Assembly: GCA_963714415.1 (NCBI GenBank)
Contig: CAVQOL010000001.1
Span: 124,001 to 188,000, forward strand
From: JAGXRK01 sp963714415
GTDB lineage: Bacteria > Bacteroidota > Ignavibacteria > Ignavibacteriales > Ignavibacteriaceae
Length of the DNA stretch: 64,000 nucleotides
Direction of reading: 5' to 3'
A program made the translations under genes and the position numbers. Below the pieces are notes generated by a model. That model ran no database searches, was not told where the DNA came from, and saw only the letters and a program-made list of their open reading frames with translations. Positions 43,581-52,853 of the stretch are shown here, one piece after another. Every line of letters begins with the position of its first letter. The first letter of the stretch is position 1.

Positions 43581-45722
43581 TTAAGCTTTTTGAATTTTTT
43601 CTATTATTTCCGGTTTACCAAGAACAAGTAATTTGTCGCCCGGTTGTAAAATTAGTAACGGAGACGGAAACTCTCCGGGACGGCTACTTTTATCATCCGA
43701 GTCGCCCCCAAAATGATGAACTACTAAAATTTCAAGTTCATATTTTTTACGAATATCAATTTCCTTAATTGTTTTTCCAATCCACGAAACAGGTACATCA
43801 ATTTCACAAATATGCATTCCGCCTAAAACTTCAATCGACCGTGATTCATCGGCTGAATCAATCAATGAGCTAAATCCTCCGGTTAGATCTTCCTGAAAAA
43901 TCCTCATATTGTATGCATTTATCACCGCACTTTTTGTAACAATACCAATTACTTTCTTTTCCTGTATATTATTACAAACAGCAATATGATCTTTCTCTAC
44001 GCGTCCGAAAATGTGCATAATCAGGTCAAGATTGTCTTCCGGCAAAATAAATGGAATGTTTGAATTTGCAACATCGCTTGCAATTAAAGTAGGAGAGACG
44101 GATTCTGTATCAAGAATAAGTTCACGAATATCATTTAATTCAACTGATCCGATGTAGGAATCTTTTTCATCAACAACTATTGCAAAATGACTTTTGCCGC
44201 TTAACAAACTTGTAATGACTTCTGAAAATGGTGATGTTCGTTTTATCAGAACTGGATCCGTTTCCATTACACTGCTTACTAAAATTGACCGCAGTAAATT
44301 AACTTCTCTTTTATCATGAATATTAATTCCTTTGCTTTCAAGAATTGCAGTCTCAATAGATCTTTTTGCAATCTGGTTAGATAGCAAAACCGAAATTATA
44401 CTGGCAATCATTAAAGGGGGAATAATCAGGTAATTATTTGTAAATTCAAAAACCATCAGTATTGCAGTTATAGGCATATGAGTTACACCTGAAAGCATTG
44501 CACCCATTCCAACCAAAGCATAAGCACCGGGAGATGCCGTCCATTGCGGGAACAGCATATTTGCTATGATGCCCGTTGAAGCACCAAGCATTGCACCAAA
44601 ATAAATTGATGGGGCAAACACTCCACCCGAACCGCCTGAACCAAGCGTGAAAGCGGTAGCAATCATCTTGCCACCGAGAAGCAGTAACAACATTTTAAGT
44701 TCCAGGTTATTCCATACAGCATCATTTATAGATTCATATCCAACACCAAAAACCTGTGGAAGAAATATTCCAATTATTCCCACAGCCAATCCACCAATCG
44801 CAGGTTTTAGCCAAAGCGGTACTTTAGCTGCTTCAAAATATTTACGGGTGTTTAAAAATAAATTTATGAAAATGACAGATACTAACCCGGCTATTATTCC
44901 AAGTGCTGCATAAATGAGCAATTCTCTTGCATCAAGCATATCATAAGCTGGAACAATAAAAGCGGGATAATCTCCCAGATAATATCTTGATACAACAGTA
45001 GCAACTACTGATGATATGATTATAGGAGGCATGTTTACAACACGCATGTCTGCAATAATGATTTCTATTGCAAAGATTGCTCCTGCAATTGGAGCATTGA
45101 ATGTTGCTGACAAACCTGCTGCAGCACCACAGGCAAGAAATGTTCTAAGTTGGCGCGTATTAACTTTCAGGACCTGTCCTATAGCAGAACCTATTGCGGC
45201 ACCAATGTGAACAATAGGACCCTCTCTTCCGGCAGAACCTCCTGAACCAATTGTAATTGCTGATGTAATTGCTTTGGAAATAAAAACTCTGAACCGGATG
45301 ATTCCGCCTTTAGTGGCAAATGCTTCCATTACTTCCGGAACACCGGAACCTTTAACCTCAGGAGCAATTCGAGTTATAATCAGACCGATCAACAAACCGC
45401 CAATTACCGGCACAATTAGTCTTATCCACCATGGAATCTGAAACAGTATAGATGTTTCGTAGCTGTTGGTTGAAAAAAAGAAGTGATAAGAGAGTTTATA
45501 TAAATATCTGAATAGAATAGCTCCATAAGCACCGAGTACACCAATTATTACAGCAGTAACTAATAGAAATATCTGCCCGCTTTTCCTGAAGATAAATGGT
45601 TTACTGCCACCATAAATTCTATCGAGAGAATCTTTGCCGGTTATAAAATCAAAATTTATCCGCTCGATGTAATTTCGTAGTCTGTTAAGATTGTCTTTTA
45701 ATAATTTCACAACTATGACCAA
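43581..45722 (-). CDS. ClC-family chloride channel with CBS pair and TrkA-C domain
   Basis: Protein of 713 residues. The anion pathway motifs are GSGVPE (125-130), GREGP (165-169, with the gating Glu167) and GSGGSGGVFAPS. A CBS pair lies around residues 480-610, and a C-terminal TrkA-C domain (DVPVSWIGKTIKEIDIRKKY) may bind a nucleotide. The position of the internal proton glutamate of the E. coli antiporter is Ile221 (FAIE-I), so this may be an uncoupled channel rather than a 2Cl-/H+ exchanger, a trait seen in some prokaryotic subfamilies. Confidence 0.88.
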   Translation of the reverse strand: MVIVVKLLKDNLNRLRNYIERINFDFITGKDSLDRIYGGSKPFIFRKSGQIFLLVTAVIIGVLGAYGAILFRYLYKLSYHFFFSTNSYETSILFQIPWWIRLIVPVIGGLLIGLIITRIAPEVKGSGVPEVMEAFATKGGIIRFRVFISKAITSAITIGSGGSAGREGPIVHIGAAIGSAIGQVLKVNTRQLRTFLACGAAAGLSATFNAPIAGAIFAIEIIIADMRVVNMPPIIISSVVATVVSRYYLGDYPAFIVPAYDMLDARELLIYAALGIIAGLVSVIFINLFLNTRKYFEAAKVPLWLKPAIGGLAVGIIGIFLPQVFGVGYESINDAVWNNLELKMLLLLLGGKMIATAFTLGSGGSGGVFAPSIYFGAMLGASTGIIANMLFPQWTASPGAYALVGMGAMLSGVTHMPITAILMVFEFTNNYLIIPPLMIASIISVLLSNQIAKRSIETAILESKGINIHDKREVNLLRSILVSSVMETDPVLIKRTSPFSEVITSLLSGKSHFAIVVDEKDSYIGSVELNDIRELILDTESVSPTLIASDVANSNIPFILPEDNLDLIMHIFGRVEKDHIAVCNNIQEKKVIGIVTKSAVINAYNMRIFQEDLTGGFSSLIDSADESRSIEVLGGMHICEIDVPVSWIGKTIKEIDIRKKYELEILVVHHFGGDSDDKSSRPGEFPSPLLILQPGDKLLVLGKPEIIEKIQKA

Positions 45723-45739
45723 TCTATACTTAGATTCTT

Positions 45740-45860
45740 GATACTAGCTTCCGGATGCACGATACTGGATACTGGAGACAATAGAGTAAATTCAAAATTT
45801 TATCTCCATTTTGCAAGACACCAGAATCGAGTATCCGGTATCTGATTTTCAAAACGAATT
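45740..45860. repeat. Intergenic 'ATCCAGTATCC' repeat
   Basis: TAGCTTCCGGATGCACGATA, then CTGGATACTGGAG near 45745-45778, and a partly complementary CCAGAATCGAGTATCCGGTA near 45830-45849. Similar wording (TATCCAGCATCCAGTATC) is found inside the broken lipoprotein gene at 4190-4210. It may fold as a terminator between the two genes. Confidence 0.45.
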
Positions 45861-45894
45861 AAATAATACACAATTTAGATATTAATCTAATAAG

Positions 45895-47340
45895 CTATGA
45901 ATTTCTATCATTATACTTTGAAAGCAATCCTCCAACAAGCAAGGTTGCCAGAACTCCCACAAAAGTGAACCACGTCCATGCAACTAACTTAAGCGAAATA
46001 ACCGTTATCATTATAAAAATTCCTGCAACAAATCCGGCAAGAGCATCTTCCTGCTTGGATTTTGGGAAGAATATTCCCAGCAGAAAAGTACCAAGCAATC
46101 CGCCATAAGTAAACGAGGCAATGCTTAATGCAATTTCAACAACTGCCTGCGAACTTTCCTTAAAAAAGAATGCCGATAGCACTAACAAAAATCCAAAAAC
46201 AATAGTAAACAACCTTGAGATTCTAAGTTTTTGCTGGTCATTGAGTTCTTTCTTAGTTAAGGGAAGATATAAATCCATCATCATTGAAGATGAAAGTGAA
46301 CTCATTGACCCGGCAAGTGTTGACATTGCCGCAGCAAGTAAAGCTGCTATGATAACTCCTGTTAATCCAATTGGTAATACTTCTATTATAAACTTTGGAA
46401 AAATTTCATCAGATCTTAAGTCCATTGGTCCATAAAACGCATAAAGTAAAACACCGAGCAATAAGAAAACAGCAAATTGCATTATTACGATTATCCCGCT
46501 CCCAACAATAGCTTTTTGACTTCCCTTTAAATCTTTTATCGCAAGTAATCGCTGAACAACTAACTGATCTGTTCCGTGCGAAGCCATAGACAAAAAGGCG
46601 CCGCCGACTAGTCCGCCGATTAAAGTATATGGATCACTTAAGAAACCGGAAAGACCTTTATCAAATCCTAAATTTATAAAACTTAATTTATCAGATATCG
46701 AAGCACTGCTTAATGTTGATGATAAAGAATCAGGAAGATGATAAATAATAAAAATTCCGGCTATGATTGCCCCGCCGACATAAATTGTCATTTGAATAAC
46801 ATCAACCCAGATTATTCCTTTTATTCCGCCGGTGTAAGTATAAATCAGCGATACAACAGCTACGATAACTATCGCAATCATCGGATCAATATTTAGCATA
46901 AGATAAATTGGAATTGCAGTTGCAAATAGTCTTACTCCATCTGCAGCGATTCGGGTAAAAATAAATACAACCGAAGCAAAAGATCTTGTTTTCCCGCCGT
47001 ATCTTGTTTCAAGAAAAGTGTAAGCGGTTTTTAAATTTCCTTTACTATATTGAGGAAGAAGAACTGTTGCGACTACTATTCTTCCGAGCAAATATCCAAT
47101 TGTAACCTGAAGAAAGTTAAGATTAGTTAAGTAAGCAAGACCGGGAATTGAAATAAAAGTAAGCGCACTTGTTTCGGCAGCAACAATAGAAAAGCAAGCC
47201 GCCCACCACGGGACCACTTGTGATCCTAAAAAATAATCCTGAATTGATTTTTGCTTTCCTCCTGAAACAATTCCGAAGATTGCTACACCAACCAGATAAG
47301 CTGCTATAATAAAATAATCAACATTAGCAGCTCCCAACAA
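45895..47340 (-). CDS. Sodium:solute symporter (SSS family), 481 residues
   Basis: Transporter with about 13 helices. Family features are YFLGSQVVPWWAACFSIVAA with SALTFISIPG, GGIKGIIWVDVIQMTIYVGG and AAMSTLAGSMSSLSSSMMMD (the sodium-site helix). It is shorter than the 582-residue symporter and belongs to a different SSS branch. It stops 172 bases upstream of the ClC gene and starts directly after a STAS gene. Substrate unknown. Confidence 0.87.
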   Translation of the reverse strand: MLGAANVDYFIIAAYLVGVAIFGIVSGGKQKSIQDYFLGSQVVPWWAACFSIVAAETSALTFISIPGLAYLTNLNFLQVTIGYLLGRIVVATVLLPQYSKGNLKTAYTFLETRYGGKTRSFASVVFIFTRIAADGVRLFATAIPIYLMLNIDPMIAIVIVAVVSLIYTYTGGIKGIIWVDVIQMTIYVGGAIIAGIFIIYHLPDSLSSTLSSASISDKLSFINLGFDKGLSGFLSDPYTLIGGLVGGAFLSMASHGTDQLVVQRLLAIKDLKGSQKAIVGSGIIVIMQFAVFLLLGVLLYAFYGPMDLRSDEIFPKFIIEVLPIGLTGVIIAALLAAAMSTLAGSMSSLSSSMMMDLYLPLTKKELNDQQKLRISRLFTIVFGFLLVLSAFFFKESSQAVVEIALSIASFTYGGLLGTFLLGIFFPKSKQEDALAGFVAGIFIMITVISLKLVAWTWFTFVGVLATLLVGGLLSKYNDRNS

Positions 47341-47688
47341 TTAAACTCCTTTTAACTCTTCTACTGCCTGATCAACTGTTTGAGTTACGGGCAATACTCT
47401 TTCAAGCTGAGTTATTTTAATTAACGAATATACTTTCTCAGATGGTGCAGAAAGTCTTATATGTCCTTCACCGTTTGAAAGGATTCTGTTTGCAATAAGT
47501 ATGGCGCTTAAACCGGATGAGTCACAGCTTTCAACTTCACTAAGATCAATTACTAATTTGTTAACGCCTTCCACTTTAAGCAGCATCGTAAATTCACCTT
47601 TTAACAAGCCCGATATATTGGTGTCTAATCTTTTTTCGTTTAGTTTGAAGACTGTAATATCACCGATTTTTTTGGTTTCAAAATTCAT
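47341..47688 (-). CDS. STAS-domain anti-sigma-factor antagonist
   Basis: Protein of 115 residues, a single SpoIIAA-like STAS domain. The phosphorylatable serine lies in the conserved SEVESCDSSGLSAILIANRI. Such proteins bind or release an anti-sigma kinase (RsbW-like) depending on serine phosphorylation. No kinase or phosphatase gene is nearby. It starts 9 bases after the DUF6913-like gene and abuts the symporter gene, so it may be part of the same transcript. Confidence 0.88.
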   Translation of the reverse strand: MNFETKKIGDITVFKLNEKRLDTNISGLLKGEFTMLLKVEGVNKLVIDLSEVESCDSSGLSAILIANRILSNGEGHIRLSAPSEKVYSLIKITQLERVLPVTQTVDQAVEELKGV

Positions 47689-47697
47689 AAAGAATCC

Positions 47698-48228
47698 TTA
47701 AAACATTTTAAGATAATTTAAAAAATTATTATATGACTTCTCCGGTTTTTCTTCAGTATTTGGTAATTGAAGATTATAATACTTATCACTTCCTTTTTTC
47801 TTAAACCCGATTCGTACTTTCGCCGGAATAGATTTCAAAATGTAAATCGCGAATAAAACTTCACTTCTATTCAGATCAATCACTGTATCATACCGCATAC
47901 TTCCAAGCTTTGCAGTAAGCTTACGATTTGGAAGATCAAGCTTTGTAAGCTCGGCAATTCCTACCTCAATTGCTCTTGTTCTATAAATCTGCGGAAGAAG
48001 ACTAACTCTGTAATCTCGTGTAAGAACTTGAAAACTTTTTTTATTCTCATCGAGGAATCTTAATACTTGTAAAGAAGCATGAAAATCTTTTTCGTCATCT
48101 GGAAGAACCACTAAAAAGTAGAAAGATCTTTTAAATGCAGCAGAGAAAGAAATATTTTCGCTTCTGCCGTGTTGAAGCTTTTTATTAACTAAAAACTTTG
48201 CCGTTTTTTGTTTTAAATATTCAATCAT
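47698..48228 (-). CDS. DUF6913-like protein next to ligA
   Basis: Protein of 176 residues, soluble, with a basic N-terminus (KQKTAKFLVNKKLQHGRSE). It has a Rossmann-like pattern, FYFLVVLPDDEKDFHASLQV, then YDTVIDLNRSEVLFAIYILK and AKVRIGFKKKGSDKYYNLQL. This looks like the N-terminal half of a GT9-type fold. In Bacteroidota a DUF6913 protein of this size often sits beside ligA, which is why I suggest that name. Function unknown; start at ATG 48228, one base from the ligA stop. Confidence 0.55.
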   Translation of the reverse strand: MIEYLKQKTAKFLVNKKLQHGRSENISFSAAFKRSFYFLVVLPDDEKDFHASLQVLRFLDENKKSFQVLTRDYRVSLLPQIYRTRAIEVGIAELTKLDLPNRKLTAKLGSMRYDTVIDLNRSEVLFAIYILKSIPAKVRIGFKKKGSDKYYNLQLPNTEEKPEKSYNNFLNYLKMF

Positions 48229-48229
48229 T

Positions 48230-50254
48230 CTATTCTTGATCTTTAAGCATTTTTATGAATTCAGTTTCATTTATAATTTTAATTCCAAGTTCCTTCGCTT
48301 TTACAAATTTTGAGCCGGCATTTTCTCCTGCAACAACATAATCGGTTTTTTTGCTTATGCTTGAAGTTACTTTTCCACCAAGCGAAATAATTTTCTCTCC
48401 TGCTTCGTCTCTGGAATAGGATTTTAATGTTCCCGTTAAAACAATTGTTTTTCCGTTAAACAAGTTATCCTTTATTTTCTTCTTTTCAGATGAAAAAATC
48501 AATCCTTCGGATTTTAATTTATAAATAAGCTTCAAGTTTGATTCCTGCGTAAAGAACTGTTTTAAGCTCTTGCTAATGCTCGGACCTATTTCATGAATTT
48601 CAGCTATCTGATCTTCTGTTGCCTTCATCATAATATCAATAGAACCAAAATGATCTGTAAGTTTTTTTGCGGCACCGGCACCAACATACCTTATTCCAAG
48701 TGCGAATAATATTTTATGAAAAGGTTGCGTTTTACTTTTTTCAATTGCACTTAGAAGATTATCAACACTTTTTTCTCCAAGTCGCTCAATTTGAATTAAT
48801 TCCTTACGTTTATTTTTTAGTGCATAAATATCTGTAAAAGTTTTTAAAAATCCTTTATCAACAAAAAGATCTATTATCGCTTCACCAAGTCCTTCAATGT
48901 CCATTGCCCCGCGTGAAGCATAATGTTCAAGCCTTCCTTTTATCTGTGCAGGACATTCGGGATTTTCGCAATATAGAGCTACTTCATTTTCAGTTTTGTT
49001 GATTGAAGAATTACATTCCGGACATTTTCCAGGTGGAGACGTTTCTCTGCTATTTTTAGGTCGTTCCTCTAAAACAACCGAAACAACTTTAGGAATTACA
49101 TCACCGCCTTTTTCAATAACAACTTTATCCCCAACTCTAATATCTTTTCTTTTAATTTCATCAAAGTTATGTAATGTTGCACGACTTATAGTTGATCCCG
49201 CGAGAAATACAGGTTCAAGTTCTGCAACTGGAGTAACAGCACCCGTTCTTCCAACCTGCCAGGTTATATCTTTGACAAACGTGAAAGCCTGTTTAGCTTT
49301 AAACTTATAAGCAACAGCCCAGCGTGGTGATTTTGCAATACTGCCCAGAATATTCTGCTGCCGGATGGAATTTACTTTTATTACTGCACCATCAACCTCA
49401 TAATCAAGTGAATCACGAATCTGTTCAAACATACGGCAGACTTCAAGAACTTCTTCAATGTTTTTACAAACTTTATATTCGGGATTAACGCTGAAGCCCG
49501 ACTGTTTCAGTAGTTTTAGATTTTCTACCTGCGATTCTAATTCATCTTCAATGCTAATTAGCGAGTATAAGAAAATGTTTAGTTTTCTTTTTGCAACTAT
49601 TTTTGGATCCTGAAGTTTTAATGTTCCCGCAGTTGAGTTACGCGGATTGGCAAAAAGTTTTTCACCTAGATTTTCTCTTTCTTTATTCAGTTTAAGGAAA
49701 TCATCTATCTTCATAAAAATTTCGCCGCGCACTTCAAAATCATTCAAACTGTATTTAATGGATTTCAGATTTTTTAACTTTAAAGGAATAGAGCGAATTG
49801 TTTTTACATTATTAGTTACCTCTTCTCCGGTTGTTCCATCACCTCTGGTTGCAGCAGTTTTTAATATCCCGTTTACATAATTCAAACTAACGGAAGCCCC
49901 GTCAATTTTTAATTCAACAACGTATTCTACTTTTTCGTTTTCAGGCAATGCTTCTCTTACTTTTCGATCAAAATCTAAAACATCTGCCTCATCGTAACTA
50001 TTGGCAAGGCTTAACATCGGAATTTTATGAGTTACCGGATTAAAAACTTTTGTTAAATCTTTTCCTACTCTTTGCGTTGGTGAATCAGGTGTGATTAAAT
50101 GGGGATTTTCATTTTCAAGTTTCTCAAGCTCTTTATAAAGTTTGTCATATTCTTCATCGCTGATTACCGGTTCTGTAAGAACATAATAATGATAATCGTG
50201 ATCATTAATAATTTCTCTTAACTCTTCAATTCTTTTATTTACATCACCAGCCAT
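48230..50254 (-). CDS. ligA: NAD-dependent DNA ligase LigA
   Basis: Seals nicks in replication and repair using NAD+. Standard layout: Ia domain, adenylation domain with the catalytic lysine in VVELKIDGASV (about residue 116), OB fold, zinc finger (CPECNSSINKT then CENPECPAQ), helix-hairpin-helix repeats, and a C-terminal BRCT domain (FNGKTIVLTGTLKSYSRDEA). Length 674 fits the family. I start at ATG 50254 rather than the TTG at 50260 that overlaps the upstream gene; only two bases separate it from the RodZ-like stop. Confidence 0.97.
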   Translation of the reverse strand: MAGDVNKRIEELREIINDHDYHYYVLTEPVISDEEYDKLYKELEKLENENPHLITPDSPTQRVGKDLTKVFNPVTHKIPMLSLANSYDEADVLDFDRKVREALPENEKVEYVVELKIDGASVSLNYVNGILKTAATRGDGTTGEEVTNNVKTIRSIPLKLKNLKSIKYSLNDFEVRGEIFMKIDDFLKLNKERENLGEKLFANPRNSTAGTLKLQDPKIVAKRKLNIFLYSLISIEDELESQVENLKLLKQSGFSVNPEYKVCKNIEEVLEVCRMFEQIRDSLDYEVDGAVIKVNSIRQQNILGSIAKSPRWAVAYKFKAKQAFTFVKDITWQVGRTGAVTPVAELEPVFLAGSTISRATLHNFDEIKRKDIRVGDKVVIEKGGDVIPKVVSVVLEERPKNSRETSPPGKCPECNSSINKTENEVALYCENPECPAQIKGRLEHYASRGAMDIEGLGEAIIDLFVDKGFLKTFTDIYALKNKRKELIQIERLGEKSVDNLLSAIEKSKTQPFHKILFALGIRYVGAGAAKKLTDHFGSIDIMMKATEDQIAEIHEIGPSISKSLKQFFTQESNLKLIYKLKSEGLIFSSEKKKIKDNLFNGKTIVLTGTLKSYSRDEAGEKIISLGGKVTSSISKKTDYVVAGENAGSKFVKAKELGIKIINETEFIKMLKDQE

Positions 50255-50256
50255 TA

Positions 50257-51132
50257 TCAACGATCTAATTTAGGTGGTGTATTAAGATACTGTAAACCCT
50301 GTCTATCAAGATTGAAATGACGAACGGAACCGCTTCTTCCTGAAAAATCAACAGGATTATTATTTAGCGTAAGTTTAACTCCGCCAGAGTTTCCAACGGT
50401 TGCTTTAAAATTATTTCCGGCAACAACAATCTTTTCATTATTAGGGGCCAAAGTAAATTCCTCTATTTTTACATTATCTATAACAATAAAAATCCATGAA
50501 GTTTCTGAAGAAACAAATTTCAAATACAAACTATCGGAAGATGATATTATTGAGCCAGAAGTTCCTTCAGTAGTTTCTTCCACATACCTTTGCTGATTTT
50601 CCTGAATTACTTCTTCATACGGTTTCTCAGCAACGATTATTTCTGAGGTATCGCGAATAAAAAGGAAATAGATAGAAATAATTATTATAAAAACTCCGGC
50701 AACAGCAGCAAGGATTAACATTTTATCAATTTTTACTTGTTCATCTCCAGTTTCAGGCTTTTCAATGGAAGGATCGTTATAGGACTTTAACTTCTGTTTA
50801 GGTTTATGTGTATGTGCAATAATTGGAGGTTTGGCTGGTGATTCTTGCTGCGACGGTGTCTCCGGCTCTAAAATTTGTTCTTCTTGCTGAAACAATCTTC
50901 CTTGTTTTGCCGCTTCATAACGCTTTATTGCCTGCTCTTCGTCAATGCCAACAACCTTAGCATATTGTCTAATAAATGCTTTAACATAAAGCTCTGGAAG
51001 AAAAGCAAAGTTTCCCTGATCGACAGCTTCAAGAAACTTTATATCAATTCTGGTTTTATTAGCCATTTGTTGAAGCGTTATTCCGCTCTGTTCTCTTTTC
51101 TCTCTTAGCTCATCTGCAAATTTATCAAGCAT
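50257..51132 (-). CDS. RodZ-like HTH/DUF4115 membrane protein
   Basis: Protein of 291 residues. An XRE-type helix-turn-helix (residues 5-70; LREKREQSGITLQQMANKTR) is followed by a proline-rich linker. One membrane helix (MLILAAVAGVFIIIISIYFLF, about 140-160) and a periplasmic DUF4115 domain (SLYLKFVSSETSWIFIVIDN) follow. RodZ links the MreB cytoskeleton to the cell-wall synthesis machinery. No mreB or cell-shape genes lie in the window. It is packed between rsmB and ligA. Confidence 0.85.
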   Translation of the reverse strand: MLDKFADELREKREQSGITLQQMANKTRIDIKFLEAVDQGNFAFLPELYVKAFIRQYAKVVGIDEEQAIKRYEAAKQGRLFQQEEQILEPETPSQQESPAKPPIIAHTHKPKQKLKSYNDPSIEKPETGDEQVKIDKMLILAAVAGVFIIIISIYFLFIRDTSEIIVAEKPYEEVIQENQQRYVEETTEGTSGSIISSSDSLYLKFVSSETSWIFIVIDNVKIEEFTLAPNNEKIVVAGNNFKATVGNSGGVKLTLNNNPVDFSGRSGSVRHFNLDRQGLQYLNTPPKLDR

Positions 51133-51144
51133 AATTTTTTCTTT

Positions 51145-52566
51145 TTAATTTACTTTTATTATTCTTGCGGCGAATGCACCATCCATTTGATGAACATGCG
51201 GATAAGTTTGAATGCATCCATTTTCATCCACAAGCTCTTTAGGAAATTTATCATCAGCCCTGTCTAATTTGTAATCAGGATGATTGTCAAGAAATTTTTT
51301 AACTATTTCAAAATTTTCTTCGGGCTCAATTGAGCAGGTGCTGTAGACGAATGCGCCATCGGGCTTCATCATTTCAGCAGCTTTACAAATAAGTTTATAC
51401 TGAAGTTCATTCATTTTCCTGATATCAAAAATATCTTTTTTCCATTTTATATCAGGCTTCTTCGATAATGTTCCGGTTCCTGTACAAGGAACATCTGCAA
51501 GAACTCTATCGAATTTATCATCCTGATAATCAAGAGCATCCATTGCAATTGTTTTAACGCTTTCTATTCCTAACCTATCAAGATTTTGTTTTACTAATTT
51601 TAATCTGCTTTCAAATTTATCAATTGCAACGACATCACCTTTATCTTTTATCATCACGGTAATGTATGCTGTTTTACCTCCTGGTGCGGAACAAAGATCA
51701 AGCACACGCATATTTTCACTGACACCAAGTAAATGGCAGGCAAGTCCTGTGCTTTCATCCTGAATATTAAAATAACCCTTCCCAAAATATTCCCATGCAG
51801 TTATATTAGTAAGATTCTGTAATTGAACAAATTCCTGGAAATATTTTCCGTTCCTATATTTCAAGCCAACAGATTCCATAAGGTTTCTGAAGTCCTCAAT
51901 ATTAGTTTTAAGTAAATTTATTCTGAGAGTAAGATATGGTTTTTCATTATTTACCTGAAGTAATTTTTCGGTCTCTTCACGCCCGAATCTTGCAACATAT
52001 CTTTTTACCATCCACGAAGGATGAGAATAGTACGCAGCAAGATAACCTATTAAATCCTCCACGGGATCCGGATACCTGATAGCATTCTTGCTTCTTATGA
52101 TATTGCGGAGAATTGCATTAGTAAGATCTGCAGGTTTTTGTCCCTGGAGTTTTTTGACAAACTCAACGGCTTCATTAACTGAAGCGTGATCAGGAATCCT
52201 ATCAAGAAAAAGTATTTGATATAAAGCAACACGCAATCCATTCTTAAGATTAGGAATGGCTTTGGAAAATTGACCTTTATAAAAGCCATTCAGAACCCAA
52301 TCCAATCTTCCCATCCATCTTACAACTCCGTGAACAATTTCATAAAGCAGTGCTTTATCGGGTCCGACTAATTCTGAGTTACGCATTTCATTGTCAAGAA
52401 GTCGTTCAAGGTAAGCATCAGATCGCTCTACACGATTGAGTATTTTTACTGCTAATCCTCTAACACCCGAATAAAGATCTTTAACATTATGCACTGTTAT
52501 AGGTTCATCACCGGTAACACTCTCTTCCGATTTAATTTCTTGTTCTTTATTCTCTAATTCTTCCAC
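51145..52566 (-). CDS. rsmB: 16S rRNA (cytosine-967-C5)-methyltransferase RsmB-like
   Basis: Protein of 473 residues with an N-terminal NusB-like RNA-binding domain (VKILNRVERSDAYLERLLDN) and a C-terminal SAM-dependent Rossmann methyltransferase domain. Motif I is MRVLDLCSAPGGKTAYI, motif IV is VLADVPCTGTGTLSKKPDIK with one catalytic Cys, and motif VI is VYSTCSIEPEEN with the other. The two-cysteine mechanism is standard for m5C enzymes. The first ~30 residues are an acidic extension not usual for RsmB, so the true start may be later. Confidence 0.88.
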   Translation of the reverse strand: MEELENKEQEIKSEESVTGDEPITVHNVKDLYSGVRGLAVKILNRVERSDAYLERLLDNEMRNSELVGPDKALLYEIVHGVVRWMGRLDWVLNGFYKGQFSKAIPNLKNGLRVALYQILFLDRIPDHASVNEAVEFVKKLQGQKPADLTNAILRNIIRSKNAIRYPDPVEDLIGYLAAYYSHPSWMVKRYVARFGREETEKLLQVNNEKPYLTLRINLLKTNIEDFRNLMESVGLKYRNGKYFQEFVQLQNLTNITAWEYFGKGYFNIQDESTGLACHLLGVSENMRVLDLCSAPGGKTAYITVMIKDKGDVVAIDKFESRLKLVKQNLDRLGIESVKTIAMDALDYQDDKFDRVLADVPCTGTGTLSKKPDIKWKKDIFDIRKMNELQYKLICKAAEMMKPDGAFVYSTCSIEPEENFEIVKKFLDNHPDYKLDRADDKFPKELVDENGCIQTYPHVHQMDGAFAARIIKVN

Positions 52567-52581
52567 AAACTTAAATCCTTT

Positions 52582-52776
52582 CTAATCTCTATCGTACTGT
52601 GTCAATTTAAATATATCACGAAATAGATTTTCATCATCCGGTGTAAATTCAACTTTTCTTCTTGAAGTCATACTCTTAGGGGTTTCAATACTTATACTAA
52701 AATCATAAACCGGTCTGCAGAATATCAATGGTTCAAAATCGGAAAACTTTTTATCTTCAAAAATGCAAATGTGCAT
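52582..52776 (-). CDS. Short ORF resembling the N-terminus of a sugar nucleotidyltransferase
   Basis: A 64-residue frame that opens MHICIFEDKKFSDFEPLIF, then CRPVYDFSISI. This matches the first strand-loop of the Bacteroidota 'putative sugar nucleotidyltransferase' family (usual form: '..ifeD..f..f.PL...RPvydl'). After residue 28 the similarity is lost (ETPKSMTSRRKVEFTPDDEN). It may be a remnant of a deleted gene, or a small gene built on that fragment. It ends 15 bases before the RsmB start. Confidence 0.4.
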   Translation of the reverse strand: MHICIFEDKKFSDFEPLIFCRPVYDFSISIETPKSMTSRRKVEFTPDDENLFRDIFKLTQYDRD

Positions 52777-52853
52777 AGATTTAAATTGAAATTATTAGTT
52801 TAAAATTTAACATTTTTTAAAGTAAGAATCTCAGAAGAAAAAGAATAAATAAC

